A stretch of DNA of 64,000 bases. Origin: Eretmocerus hayati (taxonomy: Eukaryota; Arthropoda; Insecta; Hymenoptera; Aphelinidae). Below the pieces are notes generated by a model, which worked only from the letters and a program-made list of their open reading frames with translations, searched no databases and was not told the DNA's origin. Where the stretch lies: contig CM056742.1 of assembly GCA_029851415.1 (NCBI GenBank), forward strand, positions 95,090,976-95,154,975. Direction: 5' to 3'. Of this stretch, positions 1 through 12,749 are shown one piece after another. The stretch's first letter is position 1, and the number at the start of each line of letters is the position of its first letter. The position numbers and the translations under genes were made by a program.

Positions 1-1748
1 TCGGGGATGGTTTCCAGTCAGTTCTCGTCACTCGATACAGACTTCGGAGTTCTATATACCATACAAACTTGAGTCATACAGGAATCCGACGTATCTTACT
101 GAAATTGTCGTCATACAGTATTCCAACGCAATTTACGAGGTCCCAAACAGCAATAATCCTCATACTAAGTCGGTGGCTGATTGCTTCGAGATCACGTTGT
201 CGAGTCACCATTACGCAGTGTCAGACGATGTGGCCTCGAGAGTGAGCTTGCTGGACGTCCATCCCCGTAGCTCAGTACCGTATATCAAGGTCTCAAATAT
301 GGCTAAACGCTTATCATACAGTATTCCACTGCATTGGACAGGGCCTATCGAACTCGATCGCGAATCGGGGGTAGATTCACTTGGAATCACGCAGTCGATT
401 GACAATCAGCCACGTGAGACACTATAGCTTCGGGAGTGGTTTCCAGTCAGTTCCCATCACTCGATACAGAGTTCGGAGTTCTATATAGCATACAAACTTG
501 AGTCATACAGTATTCCGACGTATTTTACTGGAACTCTCGTCATACAGTATTCCAACGCAACTCGTGAAGTCCCAACCAGCAATTCGGAGTTCTATAAATC
601 ATACAAACTTCAGTCATACAGTCTCCCGACGTATCATACTGGAACTCTCGTTATACAGTATTCCTACGCAACTCACTAGGTCGCAACCAGCAATAGTCGT
701 TATACTCAGTCGACGACTGATTGCTTCGAGATCACGTTGTCGAGTCACCGTTGCGCAGTGTCAGACAATGTGGCCCTACAGTGAGCTTGCCGCACGTCCA
801 TCCCCGTAGCTCAGTACTGTATGTCAAGGTCTCAAATATGGCTAAACGCTTATCAAACAGTATTCCACTGCATTAGACGGGGCCTATCGAACTCGATCGC
901 GAATAGGGGGTAGATTTACTTGGAATCACGCAGTCGATTGACCATCAGCCACGTTAGACACTCTAGCTTCGGGAATGGTTCCCAGTCAGTTCCGGTCACT
1001 CGGTACAGACTTCGGAGTTCTATATAGCATACAAACTTGAGTCACACAGTATTCCGACGTATCATACTGGAACTCTCGTTATACAGTATTCCTACGCAAC
1101 TCACTAGGTCGCAACCAGCAATAGACCTTATACTAAGTCGGGGACTGAATGCTCCGATATCACGTAGTCGAGTCACTGTCACGCAGTGTCAGACGATGTG
1201 GCCTCGAGAGACGGGGTGAAACTGACTCACGAATCTCAGCTGAACCCAGGAAGTGAACTCGAGGACTTCACGGTCCTTGCCCGTTCAAAACCACCTCGTC
1301 AGGATCCTCGCCGGGGGGAGCAATAGATGTACCTTAAGAGCTCGCAAGAATAGTCTCGGGTGTGAGTTTCAATTACGTCGATCCCCAAAGCTCAATACAC
1401 TATATGTAATTCCCAAATACGACTAAGAAACTCATCATACAGTATGACGACGTAACTTACTGAAACTCTCGTCGTACAGTCTCCCGACGCAACTTACTAG
1501 GTCAAAACCAGCGAATGAGACCTCATAGCGAGTCAGTAATGAATTGCTTCGAGATCACGTAGCCGACTCACCGTTACGCAGTGTCAGACAATGTGGCCTC
1601 GAGAGTGAGCTTGCCGCACGTCCATCCCTGCAGCTCAGTACAGTTAATCAGGGTCTCAAATATGGCTGAATTCTCATCATACAGTATCGAACTGCATCAG
1701 ACTGGGGCCTAATTGAGCAAATCGAACTCGATCGCGAATCCGGGGGAC
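1..1748. repeat. Satellite array, A-type monomers (about 428/540 bp)
   Basis: Tandem copies of a non-coding monomer recognised by landmarks such as TTTCCAGTCAGTT, CGGAGTTCTATATA, GAGATCACG and ATCGCGAATCGGGGG. The landmark TTTCCAGTCA recurs at about 11, 440 and 979, so one copy is about 429 bp and the next about 539 bp. The longer form carries an extra ~112-bp internal block that begins TTCGGAGTTCTATAAATCAT. Open frames inside the monomers drift in length and frame between copies, so they are not treated as genes. Confidence 0.9.
1210..1430. repeat. Divergent B-type satellite block
   Basis: This block interrupts the A-type monomers and is similar to 9165-9389. Shared landmarks are AGTGAACTCGAG/AGTGCACTCGAG, GGATCCTC followed by a G-rich run, and GTCTCGGG. 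A-type sequence resumes at CTCATCATACAGTATG. It is probably an alternative monomer that joins to the A type at a fixed point. Confidence 0.7.
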
Positions 1749-4034
1749 ATTGAGAGCCATGAACCGTACACCTGAATATATTTTGACAGTTGTCTCAACG
1801 ATCCGCTATATCGTCCACACGACTCTGAAATATAGTCTCTTGAACGTTCCAAATCGTACCGTCGACTCACCGAGATAGTAATAGTTACTATCCGAAAGTT
1901 CTGACAAGCATATGAGAAGTGGGGATGGCGTTACGGATCGTCCACTGTAGTATAATCAGTCCCATGTGAATAACATGCAGACAGATTCACACCACTTCTT
2001 ATTTGATTTGATAGCATTTTAAATTGAAGAAAGCATCTACTAGCATAATCTGTCTTCCAATAATTGAATCTGATGCAAAACAATACATTGTCCTTTCTGT
2101 GGAACCAAGATGATGAACATGTAGAACCAACTTGCAGGTTATAGGTCCTGCGTAGCCAGGCAAGTGACTTCGCATGGATCCAAGATTCTTTTCTTGTGGA
2201 TGTTTCATCCTTCCAAGCATCAGCTGAAATCATCGACTGATGAATGCAATCATTCTGTCATGTCTCTAAATAATGGAAACAGTAGTCCATGTAGCATTGG
2301 CCTGTAATGTGGAGGGAGGTCATGCCTCATTTTGCATGATCTTCTTCAACACAAATACTGGAAATATTCACAGACTGATCTGCAGTGACTCAATGGAACA
2401 ATTCTTGTACAGCTCGATTCTTAACTTTAATCATTCACATGTATGAGATTGATGGGGTTGCACTCTTATATTTTTATTTATAATCATCTTGAGGGAGAAT
2501 TTTTACAACAGGGGAGAAAGGACTTGGAATTGAATGATCTTACCATCGTGATTTGCTTTCCTCAAGTTTTACATAACTCCTCTCTAAGCACTTGTGAAGC
2601 TCATTTTGTTATCTTGTTCATAATATCTCCAAGCGCCAACAATATTTTTCTATCAAATTAACTTGAGCTCATACTATGAATCCTGAATAGTAATTTCTTC
2701 TTCTTGACCAAACTTCTATTTCAACTTTTTAGAGATTATACAAGTGTATGATTAAATAGCTAATTGAATTCATGGCTTCATCATTTTTTTAAACAAGAAT
2801 TATCCTCTATTAATGGATATCCGCAAGCATGGATTTTGTCGTTGTTGAAATAGAGATGGAATCTGGTGGCCCGCTCAACTCTCCCATCTAATATAATGTC
2901 CAGTATGGATTTCTGTTTGATCCGTGATTTAGCTTTGCTAATGTGTAACAAAATAGATGGATTCAGAAGTACACACTGACAAATATTCCATTTCATATTG
3001 TACTTGACCCAAACAGATAGAGTTATTGTATGAATTGATGTGATCATACCAATGAGCAGCGGTGAATCACAGAAAAAAAATTTGATAGCGCTTGGAGATA
3101 TTGTCAATAGTATACCAAAGTAAGCATTTGGAAACATTCAAACAAAGGTCAAATTAAGTTCAAGGAATACAAAATAGGATGACAAGATTATACAATTCCT
3201 TCTCCTGTATTCACTATGAGACTAACTGACATCAAACTGATAATCAAAAAGATATGCGCGTACAATCACAAACACCACAGGCATCCCAATCATGAGATGC
3301 AAAAATCTATCAGTTCCTCAACTGTCACATTCAGTGAAGGTGTAGATTAATATGTCAATGTTTGTACGTCAAAGAAGAATATACAAAGAGTGACATGCAT
3401 TTTTTCCACTACAGAGTAATGCTATCTAACTTCATGTCCCCATAGTTTAGGGGCTTCACAAGGAATGTATGTTGATGGATAAACATCAATTCCAGCTGAT
3501 GGCCAAGAGGTATCACATTTACAAAGAAGAGAATATTGAATATTTCCAAAGACACTTAGATGGCCACACAGGGGTTATCCTACATGCTTATCCTTGGATT
3601 GAGAAGAATTGTCTCCAAAATTTGACATTTCTGGGAAACCCCCAGCCATCAGCTCATTTGAACTCAATTTTTTTCCATCCATGTAGCACACCCCAACCTG
3701 AAATTTGCATGAAATCATCAAAAATCAAGGCTAGCAGTTTGCACTGATTATAATCCATGCAAATTCATGAATTGTGATCAGGCAGAGAGTTTTTCCCTGA
3801 CAACAACGGAATTACACTCCACTTGAACATCGTAGAGCTCACTTCAGGGCTCGTGTCTCCGACGACACGAGATAGGAACTATTACTATCTCGAAAGTTTG
3901 GGAGACGATACTATATAGTGCAGCAGACTATACGTATGTGTGAGGTAGTGTGAGGATCGTCCCGGCTGGTTTCACTATACGTATAGTCACAGGTACTATC
4001 GCATCGAGCGTCTAGTATTCATGGTTCTCAGTGT
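1749..4034. mobile_element. 2.3-kb element with inverted ends inside the satellite
   Basis: The satellite is interrupted by unrelated AT-rich DNA. The left end reads CATTGAGAGCCATGAA (1749-1764). The right end, reverse-complemented, reads CACTGAGAACCATGAA (4019-4034). A second inverted similarity lies further in (GAGATAGTAATAGTT near 1872 and its complement near 3880), and a third inside the element (ATATCTCCAAGCGC near 2626 against its complement near 3093). The satellite resumes at TAGATTTACTC. The CAYTG ends resemble the CACTA/Chapaev or Transib groups, but the target duplication is not clear and no transposase is visible. It is probably a non-autonomous DNA transposon. Confidence 0.6.
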
Positions 4035-7000
4035 AGATTTACTCAAAATGACACAGTCGATTGCCCATCAGCCACGTTAGTCACTATAGCTTCGACGATG
4101 ATTTCCAGTCAGTTCCCGTCACTCGCTACAGTCTTCGGAGTTCTATATATCATACAAACTTTAGTCAGACAATATTCCGACGTATCTTACTGAAACTCTC
4201 GCCATACAGTACTACAACCCAACTTACTAGGTCCCGACCAGCAGCGGTCCTCATACTAAATCAGTGACTAATTGCTTCGAGACCACGTAGTCGACTCACC
4301 GTTACGTAGTGTCAGGCTATGTTGTTCGAGAGTGACCTTGCCGCGCGTCCATCCCCGTAGCTCAGTATGGTACATGGAGGTCTCAAATATGGCTAAACGC
4401 ATATCATACAGTATTCCACTGCATTGGACAGGGCCTATCGAACTCGATCGCGAATCGGGGGTAGATTCACTTGCAATCACGGAGTCGATTGACTATCAGT
4501 CACGTTAGACACTCTAGCTTCGGGAATGGTTTCCAGTCAGTTCCGGTCACTCGATACAGACTTCGGAGTTCTATATACCATACAACTTGAGTCATACAGA
4601 AACTGACGTATCTTACTGAAATTGTCGTCATACAGTATTCCAACGCAATTTACTAGGTCCCAACCAGCAATAGTCCTCATACTAAGTCGGTGGCTGATTG
4701 CTTCGAGATCACGTAGTCGAGTCACCGTTACGCAGTGTCAGACGATGTGGCCTCGAGAGTGAGCTTGCCGCACGTCCATCCCCGTAGCTCAGTACTGTAT
4801 ATCAAGGTCGCAACTACGGCTGAACGCCTATCATACAGTATTCCACTGCATAGGGCGGGGCCTATCAAACTCGATCGCGAATCGGGGGTAGATTCACTCG
4901 AAATCACGCAGTCGATTGACCATCAGCCACGTCAGACACTGAAGCTTCGGGGATGGTTTCCAGTCAGTTCTCGTCACTCGATACAGACTTCGGAGTTCTA
5001 TATACCATACAAACTTGAGTCATACAGAAATCTGACGTATCTTACTGAAATAGTCGTCATACAAAATTCCAACGCAATTTACTAGGTCCCAAACAGCAAT
5101 AGTCCTCATACTACGTCGGTGGCTGATTGCTTCGAGATCACGTTGTCGAGTCACCGTTACGCAGTGTCAGACGATGTGGCCTCGAGAGTGAGCTTGCCGC
5201 ACGTCTATCCCCATAGCTCAGTACTCGATTCCAAGGTCTCAAATATGGCTAAACGCTTATCAAACAGTATTCCACTGCATTAGACGGGGCCTATCGAACT
5301 CGATCTTGAATCGGGGGTAGATTTACTTGGAAACACGCAGTCGATTGACCATCAGCCACGTCAGACACTCTAGCTTCGGGAATGGTTTCCAGTCAGTTCC
5401 GGTCACTCGATACAGACTTCGGAGTTCTATATACCATACAACTTGAGTCATACAGAAACTGACGTATCTTACTGAAATTGTCGTCATACAGTATTCCAAC
5501 GCAATGTACTAGGTCCCAACCAGCAATAGTCCTCATACTAAGTCGGTGGCTGATTGCTTCGAGATCACGTTGTCGAGTCACCGTTACGCAATGTCAGCCG
5601 ATGTGGCCTCGAGAGTGAGCTTGCCGCACGTCCATCCCTGTAGCTCAGTACTGTATATCAAGGTCTCAAATATGGCTAAACGCATATCATACAGTATTCC
5701 ACTGCATTGGACAGGGCCTATCGAACTCGATCGCGAATCGGGGGTAGATTCACTCGGCATCACGCAGTCGATTGACTATCAGCCATGTTAGACACTATAG
5801 CTTCGGGAATGGTTTCCAGTCAGTTCCGATCACTCGGTACAGACTTCGGAGTTCTATATAGCATACAAACTTGAGTCATACAGTATTCCGACGTATTTTA
5901 CTGGAACTCTCGTCATACAGTATTCCAACGCAACTCGTGAAGTCCCAACCAGCAATTCGGAGTTCTATAAATCATACAAACTTCAGTCATACAGTCTCCC
6001 GACGTATCATACTGGAACTCTCGTTATACAGTATTCCTACGCAACTCACTAGGTCGCAACCAGCAATAGTCGTTATACTAAGTCGGTGACTGATTGCTTC
6101 GAGATCACGTTGTCGAGTCACCGTCGCGCAGTGTCAGACAATGTGGCCCGACAGTGAGCTTGTCGCACGTCCATCCCCGTAGCACGGTACTGTATGTCAA
6201 GGTCTCAAATATGGCTAAACGCTTATCAAACAGTATTCCACTGCATTAGACGGGGCCTATCGAACTCGATCGCGAATCGGGGGTAGATTCACTCGAAATC
6301 ACGCAGTCAATTGACCATCAGCCACGTTAGACACTATAGCTTCGTGAATGGTTTCCAGTCAGTTCTCGTCACTCGATACAGTCTTCGGCGTTCTCTATAC
6401 TATGAAAGCTTTAGTCATTCAGTCTTCTGACGTATCTTACTGGAACTCTCGTCATACAGTATTCCAACGCAACTCGTGAAGTCCCAACCAGCAATTCGGA
6501 GTTCTATAAATCATACAAACTTCAGTCATACAGTCTCCCGACGTATCATACTGGAACTCTCGTTATACAGTATTCCTACGCAACTCACTAGGTCGCAACC
6601 AGCAATAGTCGTTATACTCAGTCGGTGACTGATTGCTTCGAGATCACGTTGTCGAGTCACCGTTGCGCAGTGTCAGACGATGTGGCCTCCAGAGTGAGCT
6701 TGCCGCACGTCTATCCCCGTAGCTCAGTACTGTATATCAAGGTCTCAAATATGGCTAAACGCTTATCAAACAGTATTCCACTGCATTAGACGGGGCCTAT
6801 CGAACTCGATCGCGGATCGGGGGTAGATTCACTCGAAATCACGTAGTCGATTGACCATCAGCCACGTTAGACACTATAGCTTCGTGAATGGTTTCCAGTC
6901 AGTTCTCGTCACTCGATACACTTTTCGGAGTTCTCTATACTATGAAAGCTTCAGTCATTCAGTCTTCTGACGTATTTTACTGGAACTCTCGTCATACAGT

Positions 7001-7266
7001 ATTCAAACGCAACTCGTGAAGTCCCAACCAGCAATTCGGAGTTGTATATATCATACAAACTTCAGTCATACAGTCTCCCGACGTATCTTACTGAAACTCT
7101 CGTCATACAGTATTTCAACGAAACTTATCAAGTCCCAACCAGCAATTCGGAGTTCTATATACCGTACAAACTTTAGTCATACAGTCTTCTGACGTATCTC
7201 ACTGAACCAGCAATGCGGAGTTCTAGATATCATACAAACTTTAGTCATGTAGTCTCCCTACGTACC
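4035..7266. repeat. Satellite array, A-type monomers
   Basis: Continuation of the array. The landmark TTTCCAGTCA occurs near 4101, 4530, 4957, 5386, 5812, 6352 and 6892. The spacings are about 429, 427, 429, 426, 540 and 540 bp, so short and long monomers form separate runs. The two 540-bp copies share nearly identical extra blocks, suggesting that the long form was amplified recently. Past 7000 the array decays into partial blocks. Confidence 0.9.
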
Positions 7267-7269
7267 TTA

Positions 7270-8110
7270 GGCCGAGTCTGCATATACGCGCGCGCTCTCC
7301 GCTTGCACTTTCCATTCAAACGCTGGAGTCGTTACCGAAAATGAGATTTGAAAATGTTTTGACGAGTGTTGCCTTCGAGCCTTAGTATCAGTGCGAGTTT
7401 TTGCGATGAAATACGACCAGTCTAATGCGTAAATCAACCAAAAAATTGATTTGCATCGAATAGAGATTGAAAAATGAGAGGCGTGGTTGTGTCTCATCTA
7501 AGCATCCCCCAAATTTCATCAGGTCTTCAACTTGCAAACCATCCAGCGTTTTTCAGCATTATCTTGGTTATACATTGGTACTTACTCCAGAATCTCAATG
7601 ATGAGCTGAAATGTATGAAATCCTGATTAAGAACACCCGAGATGTCCCAAATTCACGTAGGAATGATTCTTATGACACAAATTGAATCTTTGGTGTATGT
7701 GCATGGAGTAGTTCGATTCTCCTTAACCAGAATTCCGCATGCCTTTGCTTATTTCACAGTTTCTGGAGGAAGTCTCAATGCAAACCCACAATAACGTTGA
7801 ATATTGTTGAATAAGCCGCTAGTTAAGAACCTGAAGAGTTGGGGGGTCTGGTGATATGAGGCACATTGATCGACATTCAAGTCTCTCACTTTTCGATCTG
7901 TATCAGATGCAAATCGATTTTCTGGTCGATTTATGCGATAAACTGGCCGTTATCCATCTCACAAACTCATGCTGATACTCAAGTTGAGAGAGAACACTCG
8001 TCAAATGATTTTCAGATCCGTTTCTCGGTACCTACTCCGGTGTTTGGGTGGGGAGTGCAAGCGGAGAGAGCGCGCGCGCCCGGAGTGTGCGCGTCTATGT
8101 AAACTCGGCC
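7270..8110. mobile_element. Non-autonomous PIF/Harbinger-like element (MITE)
   Basis: An 841-bp insertion in the satellite with inverted arms of about 235 bp (7270-7500 and 7865-8110). The ends read GGCCGAGT...ACTCGGCC, and both arms contain GAGAGCGCGCGC-type and CGGAGAG segments. The flanking trinucleotides are TTA (7267-7269) and TCA (8111-8113), consistent with a slightly decayed 3-bp TWA target duplication. GG-starting ends and a 3-bp T-A duplication are typical of PIF/Harbinger. The two open frames of about 77 codons are the same arm sequence read from opposite ends, not genes. Confidence 0.7.
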
Positions 8111-8113
8111 TCA

Positions 8114-9480
8114 CTGGAACTCTCGTCCTACACTATTCCAACGCAACCTACTGAGTCCCAACCAGCGATTCGAAGTTCTATATACTATACAAACTTGAGT
8201 CATACAGTCATCCGAAGTATCTTACTCAACCAGCAATTTGGAGTTCTAGATATCATACAAACATGAGTCATACAGTCTTCCGACGTACCTTACTGAAACT
8301 CTCGTCATACAGTACTCCAACGCAACTTACCAGGTCTCAACCAGCAATAGTCCTCATACTAAGTCGGTGACTGATTGCTTCGGGGTCACGTAGTCGACTC
8401 ACCATTACGCAGTGTCGGACAGTGTGGCCTCGAGAGTGAGCTTGCCGCACGTCCATTCCCGTAGCTCAGTACAGTACCTTGAGGTCTCACACATGTCTGA
8501 ACTCTCATCATACAGAATTTCACTGCATTAAACGGGGCCTAATTGAGTGAATCGGTCTTGATCGCGAATCGGGGACAGATTCACTCGAAATCACGCAGTT
8601 GATTGACCATCAGCCCCGTTAGACACTTCAGCTTCGGGAATGTCTTCCAGTCGGTCCCCGTCACTCGATACAGTCCACGGAAATCTTAATATTATACAAA
8701 CTTCAATCATCCAGTCTTCTGACGTATCTTACAGAAACTCCCGTCATACAGTATTCCAACGCAACCTACTAGGTTCCAACCAGGAATAGTCCTTACACTG
8801 AGTCGGTGACTGATTGCTTCGGGATCACGTAGTCGACTCACCGTTACGCAATTTCAGACAATGTGGCCTCGAGAGTGAGCTTGCCGCACGTCCATCCCCG
8901 TAGCTCAGTACAGTTCATGGAGGTCTCAAATATGGCTGAACTCTCATCATACAGCTTTCCACTGCATTGGACGGGGTCTAATCAAGTGAATCGCGGGTAG
9001 ATTCACTCGAAATCATGCAGTCGATTGATCATCAGCCGCGTTTGACGCTATAGCTTCGGGAACGGCTTCGAGTCAGTTCCCGTCACTCGATACTGTCTTC
9101 GGAGTTCTAAGTATTATACAAACTTTCGTCATACAGTATTCGACGGTCTCTTTGGCTCCACCCACGGTCTGGGATGAGTCACAGATCATCTCGGCTGGAC
9201 CTAGGGAGTGCACTCGAGCACTTCGTTGTTCTTTCTCGTTCGAAAGAAGCTCGTCGGGATCCTCCCCGGGAGAAAGGGATGATTCACCTTGAGCCGTTCG
9301 GAAGGATAGAGTCTCGGGCGTAAGTTCGCATCTCGCCGATCACAGTAGCTCGAGACAGTATCTGGAGTTCCCGGATATGCATGAAACACTCATCATACAG
9401 TATCCCGACGTATCTCACCGAAACTCTGGTCATACAGTATCCGACACAACTCACTACGTCCCAACCAGCAAGTGAGAACT
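8114..9480. repeat. Satellite array, degenerate A-type monomers plus B-type end
   Basis: More diverged A-type monomers (landmarks near 8643 and 9068), followed by a B-type block at 9165-9389 and a last A-type fragment ending near CCAACCAGCAAG. Higher divergence at the array edge is typical of satellites. Confidence 0.85.
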
Positions 9481-10873
9481 TGAGAACTCTACTGGAGAAG
9501 ATGCCTCTTCATGCAAACATGTGTATACTCATCTCTCAGGGATAATGAAACGCAATGAAGATTCGAGCCATTGTTCTCTCCGCATCATAACGTAATCCCT
9601 GTTCAATGTATATTGTATGCTCTTACCACATTACACATTAGTTCTTTCCCAATTTCCCCACAAAGTAAATGCGGAGTTCTGAGCAAGTCTTACTGCGGCG
9701 TTCGGATGAAGGACTGCAACTTCCCAATCCCCAGAAATGTCGAGTCTGGCCCCGTTAGATAGAAGGAGCATAGCGGAGCAGTGGTTCAATTAAACCACTG
9801 ACACACGATGCTCCTACTATTCACCTATACCTTGAACTCTCTCATGAAGGTGTTCAATAATTTCTTGTTACTCTGTGGTCCCAAGCGATTCCGTACCATA
9901 CATTAGTGTCTTGTATCCACAACCAATACTTAGCCTATCAACCATTGAAAATAATGAAAGCGATATATGAATGATTGCGTCCGATTCTCATTCCGAACTT
10001 TGTATTACAGGTGAGTATTTATATGCTGTATCCACGCTCATTTTGTAAGTACGAACCTCATGAATGAGGCATGCTTTCCCCAGCCCATCACTTTTTGAAC
10101 ATCAGCGAGGTTTCTGTAGATCATTCACCATTTACTCTACACACATAGTTCATCATGAGTCCATACCATCAATTTCAGAGGAATTCATGTTTCTATATGC
10201 CAAAAGCCTTTGTATAAACCCAGACGAATCTCAAAGATTTTCTCTCAGCAATCCGTAACAATCATGGATTGTCTGCGAGTCTGATTCGAGGCGAGAGTAA
10301 CGCATTCACGTCTTATCTGTGACATTATTCCTCTAAACCCTACCCTGGTAACAATTCATTCCAAGTTTTTGTCAGGTAATGACCATTATGTTGCATTGCT
10401 TCCCAAAATATGGCTCGCAATAACAGCCAAGTTTTACACCAAATGAAACGGTGTAATCTTGGTCCATGATTCATGGCCAAATACTAGAGGGATACTGGAT
10501 ATGTCTCTAATTCAAATCCAGGAAAACCAGTCAAAATTTAGCCATATTGCGGAGCTCTTCTCTGTCATCATGTGCAATGGTTTAGTGATGACAATTATTC
10601 GGTCAAAATAGAGAAAAATGATTGGAACATGGACAATAAATGGTCATTTCGTAGCTGCTGGGTGCGTTCGTATCCTTCTCACGAAGCGCGCGCGTGCGAG
10701 CGTCCTAGTATGGGTGTGTATGGACATACATATTTATGTGAATGAAAATAACAAGATTACAAATTGTGCATCAATCGAAGAAAATATATTGAATATGCAT
10801 GACTAGATCTTCACATGGTTTCGTGTGACGGTCCGTTTATGCAGAGCTACACCGAGCCATGGTTTTCGAGCCA
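9481..10873. other. Non-coding stretch with one small hairpin
   Basis: No gene recognised. A compact hairpin lies at 9764-9815: outer arms AGGAGCAT/ATGCTCCT, inner arms AGTGGTT/AACCACT around a 6-nt loop. It is shorter than a typical pre-miRNA. Confidence 0.5.
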
Positions 10874-11391
10874 CCTTAAGGGAGTAACCTCGGTACCGCG
10901 TGAGTCAAATAGATCGAATTTTTTCATTTTTCAGAAATTTGCCTACATGTGTGTCTTATGTGTTAATCAGATCTCAATACACCCTCACATAAACTTGCAT
11001 AAGCATCCGACTCACGAATCATGAAATATCAATCCCTGATTATGGGCGAATTTGTCTTAATTGTAACTTATTCGTGACTTCACGCTCAAAATTAATGAGA
11101 ACTTCTTTCCAAGCTAACCAAAGCTTGAAAAAAAGTTTGAGCACGTTCAAGATGTATAAGTGAGCAAGACTTGAACAAAAACTGATCGGTCAGTCTTTCA
11201 TAGTCTTATAATCATCGCGATGCCCCATAAGACAGCGTGTATAACCTCTAAAAATGTTTATGATGGTTTGACTCAGGTAGCCAATGCTCGTGAAATTTTG
11301 ACTGTGTTCAATTGACACGCAAATACATCTTTCTGCCAAGTTTGATCAAAATCTGATCGATGGATCTTCTACCGAGGTTACTCCCTTAAGG
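10874..11391. mobile_element. TTAA-bounded non-autonomous element, about 518 bp
   Basis: A perfect 22-bp inverted repeat bounds the segment: left CCTTAAGGGAGTAACCTCGG... (10874-10895) and its exact complement at 11370-11391. TTAA lies at the same place in both ends (10876-10879 and 11386-11389), so it may be the target duplication, as in piggyBac-type insertions. In that case the element proper begins GGGAGTAACC. There is no coding capacity. Confidence 0.65.
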
Positions 11392-11604
11392 TCATGATCA
11401 GTCATGCTTTCACACTTTTATTTTGTTGTAAATTATAGGCCAATTTGGGTACAATGATACACTTCGATACAGAGACGTGGAAGGTGGATATTGCAGTCCG
11501 AGTGGGTTGTAATAATCACGAGTATACGAAATCCATCTTGCACGCTCGTACGTACCATGCTATCTTCTAGGATACCGCGAGGGGCAGTCAAAGAAGCCGT
11601 GTGA

Positions 11605-11915
11605 AGATGACACTTTCACGCACGCAGTGTCGAAATAATACGTTACGCAACAAGTGTGAGAAGGAAGATTTCCGCACAAGTTGGCGAACGAGTGCGAGTA
11701 ATTAACATTAGCGCTCACTTCCGAACTCCTCGCGTAGCTAGAAGGACACATTTGTGCACGCTCATGGAGCGAGCGTGCTAAATGTGTACTTCTGAATGTG
11801 CGAGAGGTTTGGGAGTGTGCGTGAATGTTACTTCCCGGTCGAGATGGCAACGCGTGCGGAAACTCCCTCGCACGTATTGCGTAAGCGTATTTTTTTGCAA
11901 CCATGCGGGAAATTG
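11605..11915. repeat. Degenerate foldback element
   Basis: Two arms of about 140-150 bp are imperfect reverse complements. Shared landmarks, read outside to centre, are TTACGCAA, TTTCCGCAC, TAACATT, CTCGC and ACACATTT followed by GCACGCTC. The centre is a good hairpin (11748-11791, loop ATGGAGC). A 147-codon minus-strand frame at 11560-12003 runs through both arms and is best explained by the palindrome. Confidence 0.5.
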
Positions 11916-12244
11916 TAACAAAATATACCACTGCCCTTGCAAGATTATTTCGAAGATAGAGTTTCGGAGGGGAAACGGATCGAGAGAGATGACGTGATTT
12001 CATATTTTGAAACTTCGCGTAGAAGGAAAGTTATGCAAAATGTTTTTTTGCATCATTTTCCGCATAGTCATTCTTTCATGATTTTGCGAACAGAGTTGAA
12101 AAAAATTTGCGTGTGGTTAAAGAGTTTAGTTTTTATGCGATGATCAACCAACATTCATGAAGACTTCAGAATGGAAGAAAAAAAATAGTTTGATGGACTT
12201 ATTTACCAAATACAAATTTATATTATTAATTTATAATTTGCCCT

Positions 12245-12637
12245 TTATTCTGATCGGTTTTGATTCATTTGATGTGAATTAAAGCGCAAGATACGCGTAA
12301 TTTGGTACAGACTCATTTTTGTAGAATTATATCCAACATAAGCATGGTATACCACAGGTACGCTTGTGAGAAATTCTGCACCCACTGGAACATCATGAAA
12401 CACGCCATTATTATATTCGACGAGTAAATTGTTGTTCAAAAAATCTGTTGGCTTGCGTTGCAGATATTTTCTAATGATATGATAATAGGGTTCACCAACG
12501 ACCACTTGGTGACTCAAATTCAGTTTTGTTTGTCGATGGATTACATAATGAGTGTTCATATCTTGGAAGTTCCCTGCTCTCAATTCCAACAACTCCCTTT
12601 TTCTTATACCTCCACAGGCTAGCAAGATCAGTGCCAC
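12245..12637 (-). pseudogene. Degraded tyrosine-recombinase (Crypton-like) fragment
   Basis: A 130-codon minus-strand frame begins right after an acceptor-like site (CATTTTAG|GTGGCACTG read on the minus strand). Its start, ALILLACGGIRKRELLELR, matches the alpha-helical box around the first catalytic arginine of phage-integrase/tyrosine recombinases (G-x-R-x-x-E-L-x-x-L). It continues with TKLN, YYHIIRKYL and a NGVFHDVPVG segment, similar to insect Crypton-type or DIRS-type recombinase proteins. The expected downstream H-x-x-R box and the catalytic tyrosine are not visible, so this is a single exon or a decayed fragment. The family call rests on motif pattern only. Confidence 0.4.
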
Positions 12638-12749
12638 CTAAAATGAATATTGTTGAGTTAATTATTGGTATTATCTCAATGTGCTCTGGTTCTCCTCCTG
12701 AGATGCTCATCAGTTTAAGGTCAATACATAAATTTCCAAACCTGTACAT

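Noticed and set aside
173..6089. Recurring frames of 60-116 codons in the satellite monomers
   Set aside because: They follow the repeat unit, change length and frame from copy to copy, and show no domain.
11560..12003. 147-codon minus-strand frame
   Set aside because: It spans both arms of a degenerate palindrome; no domain or start context.
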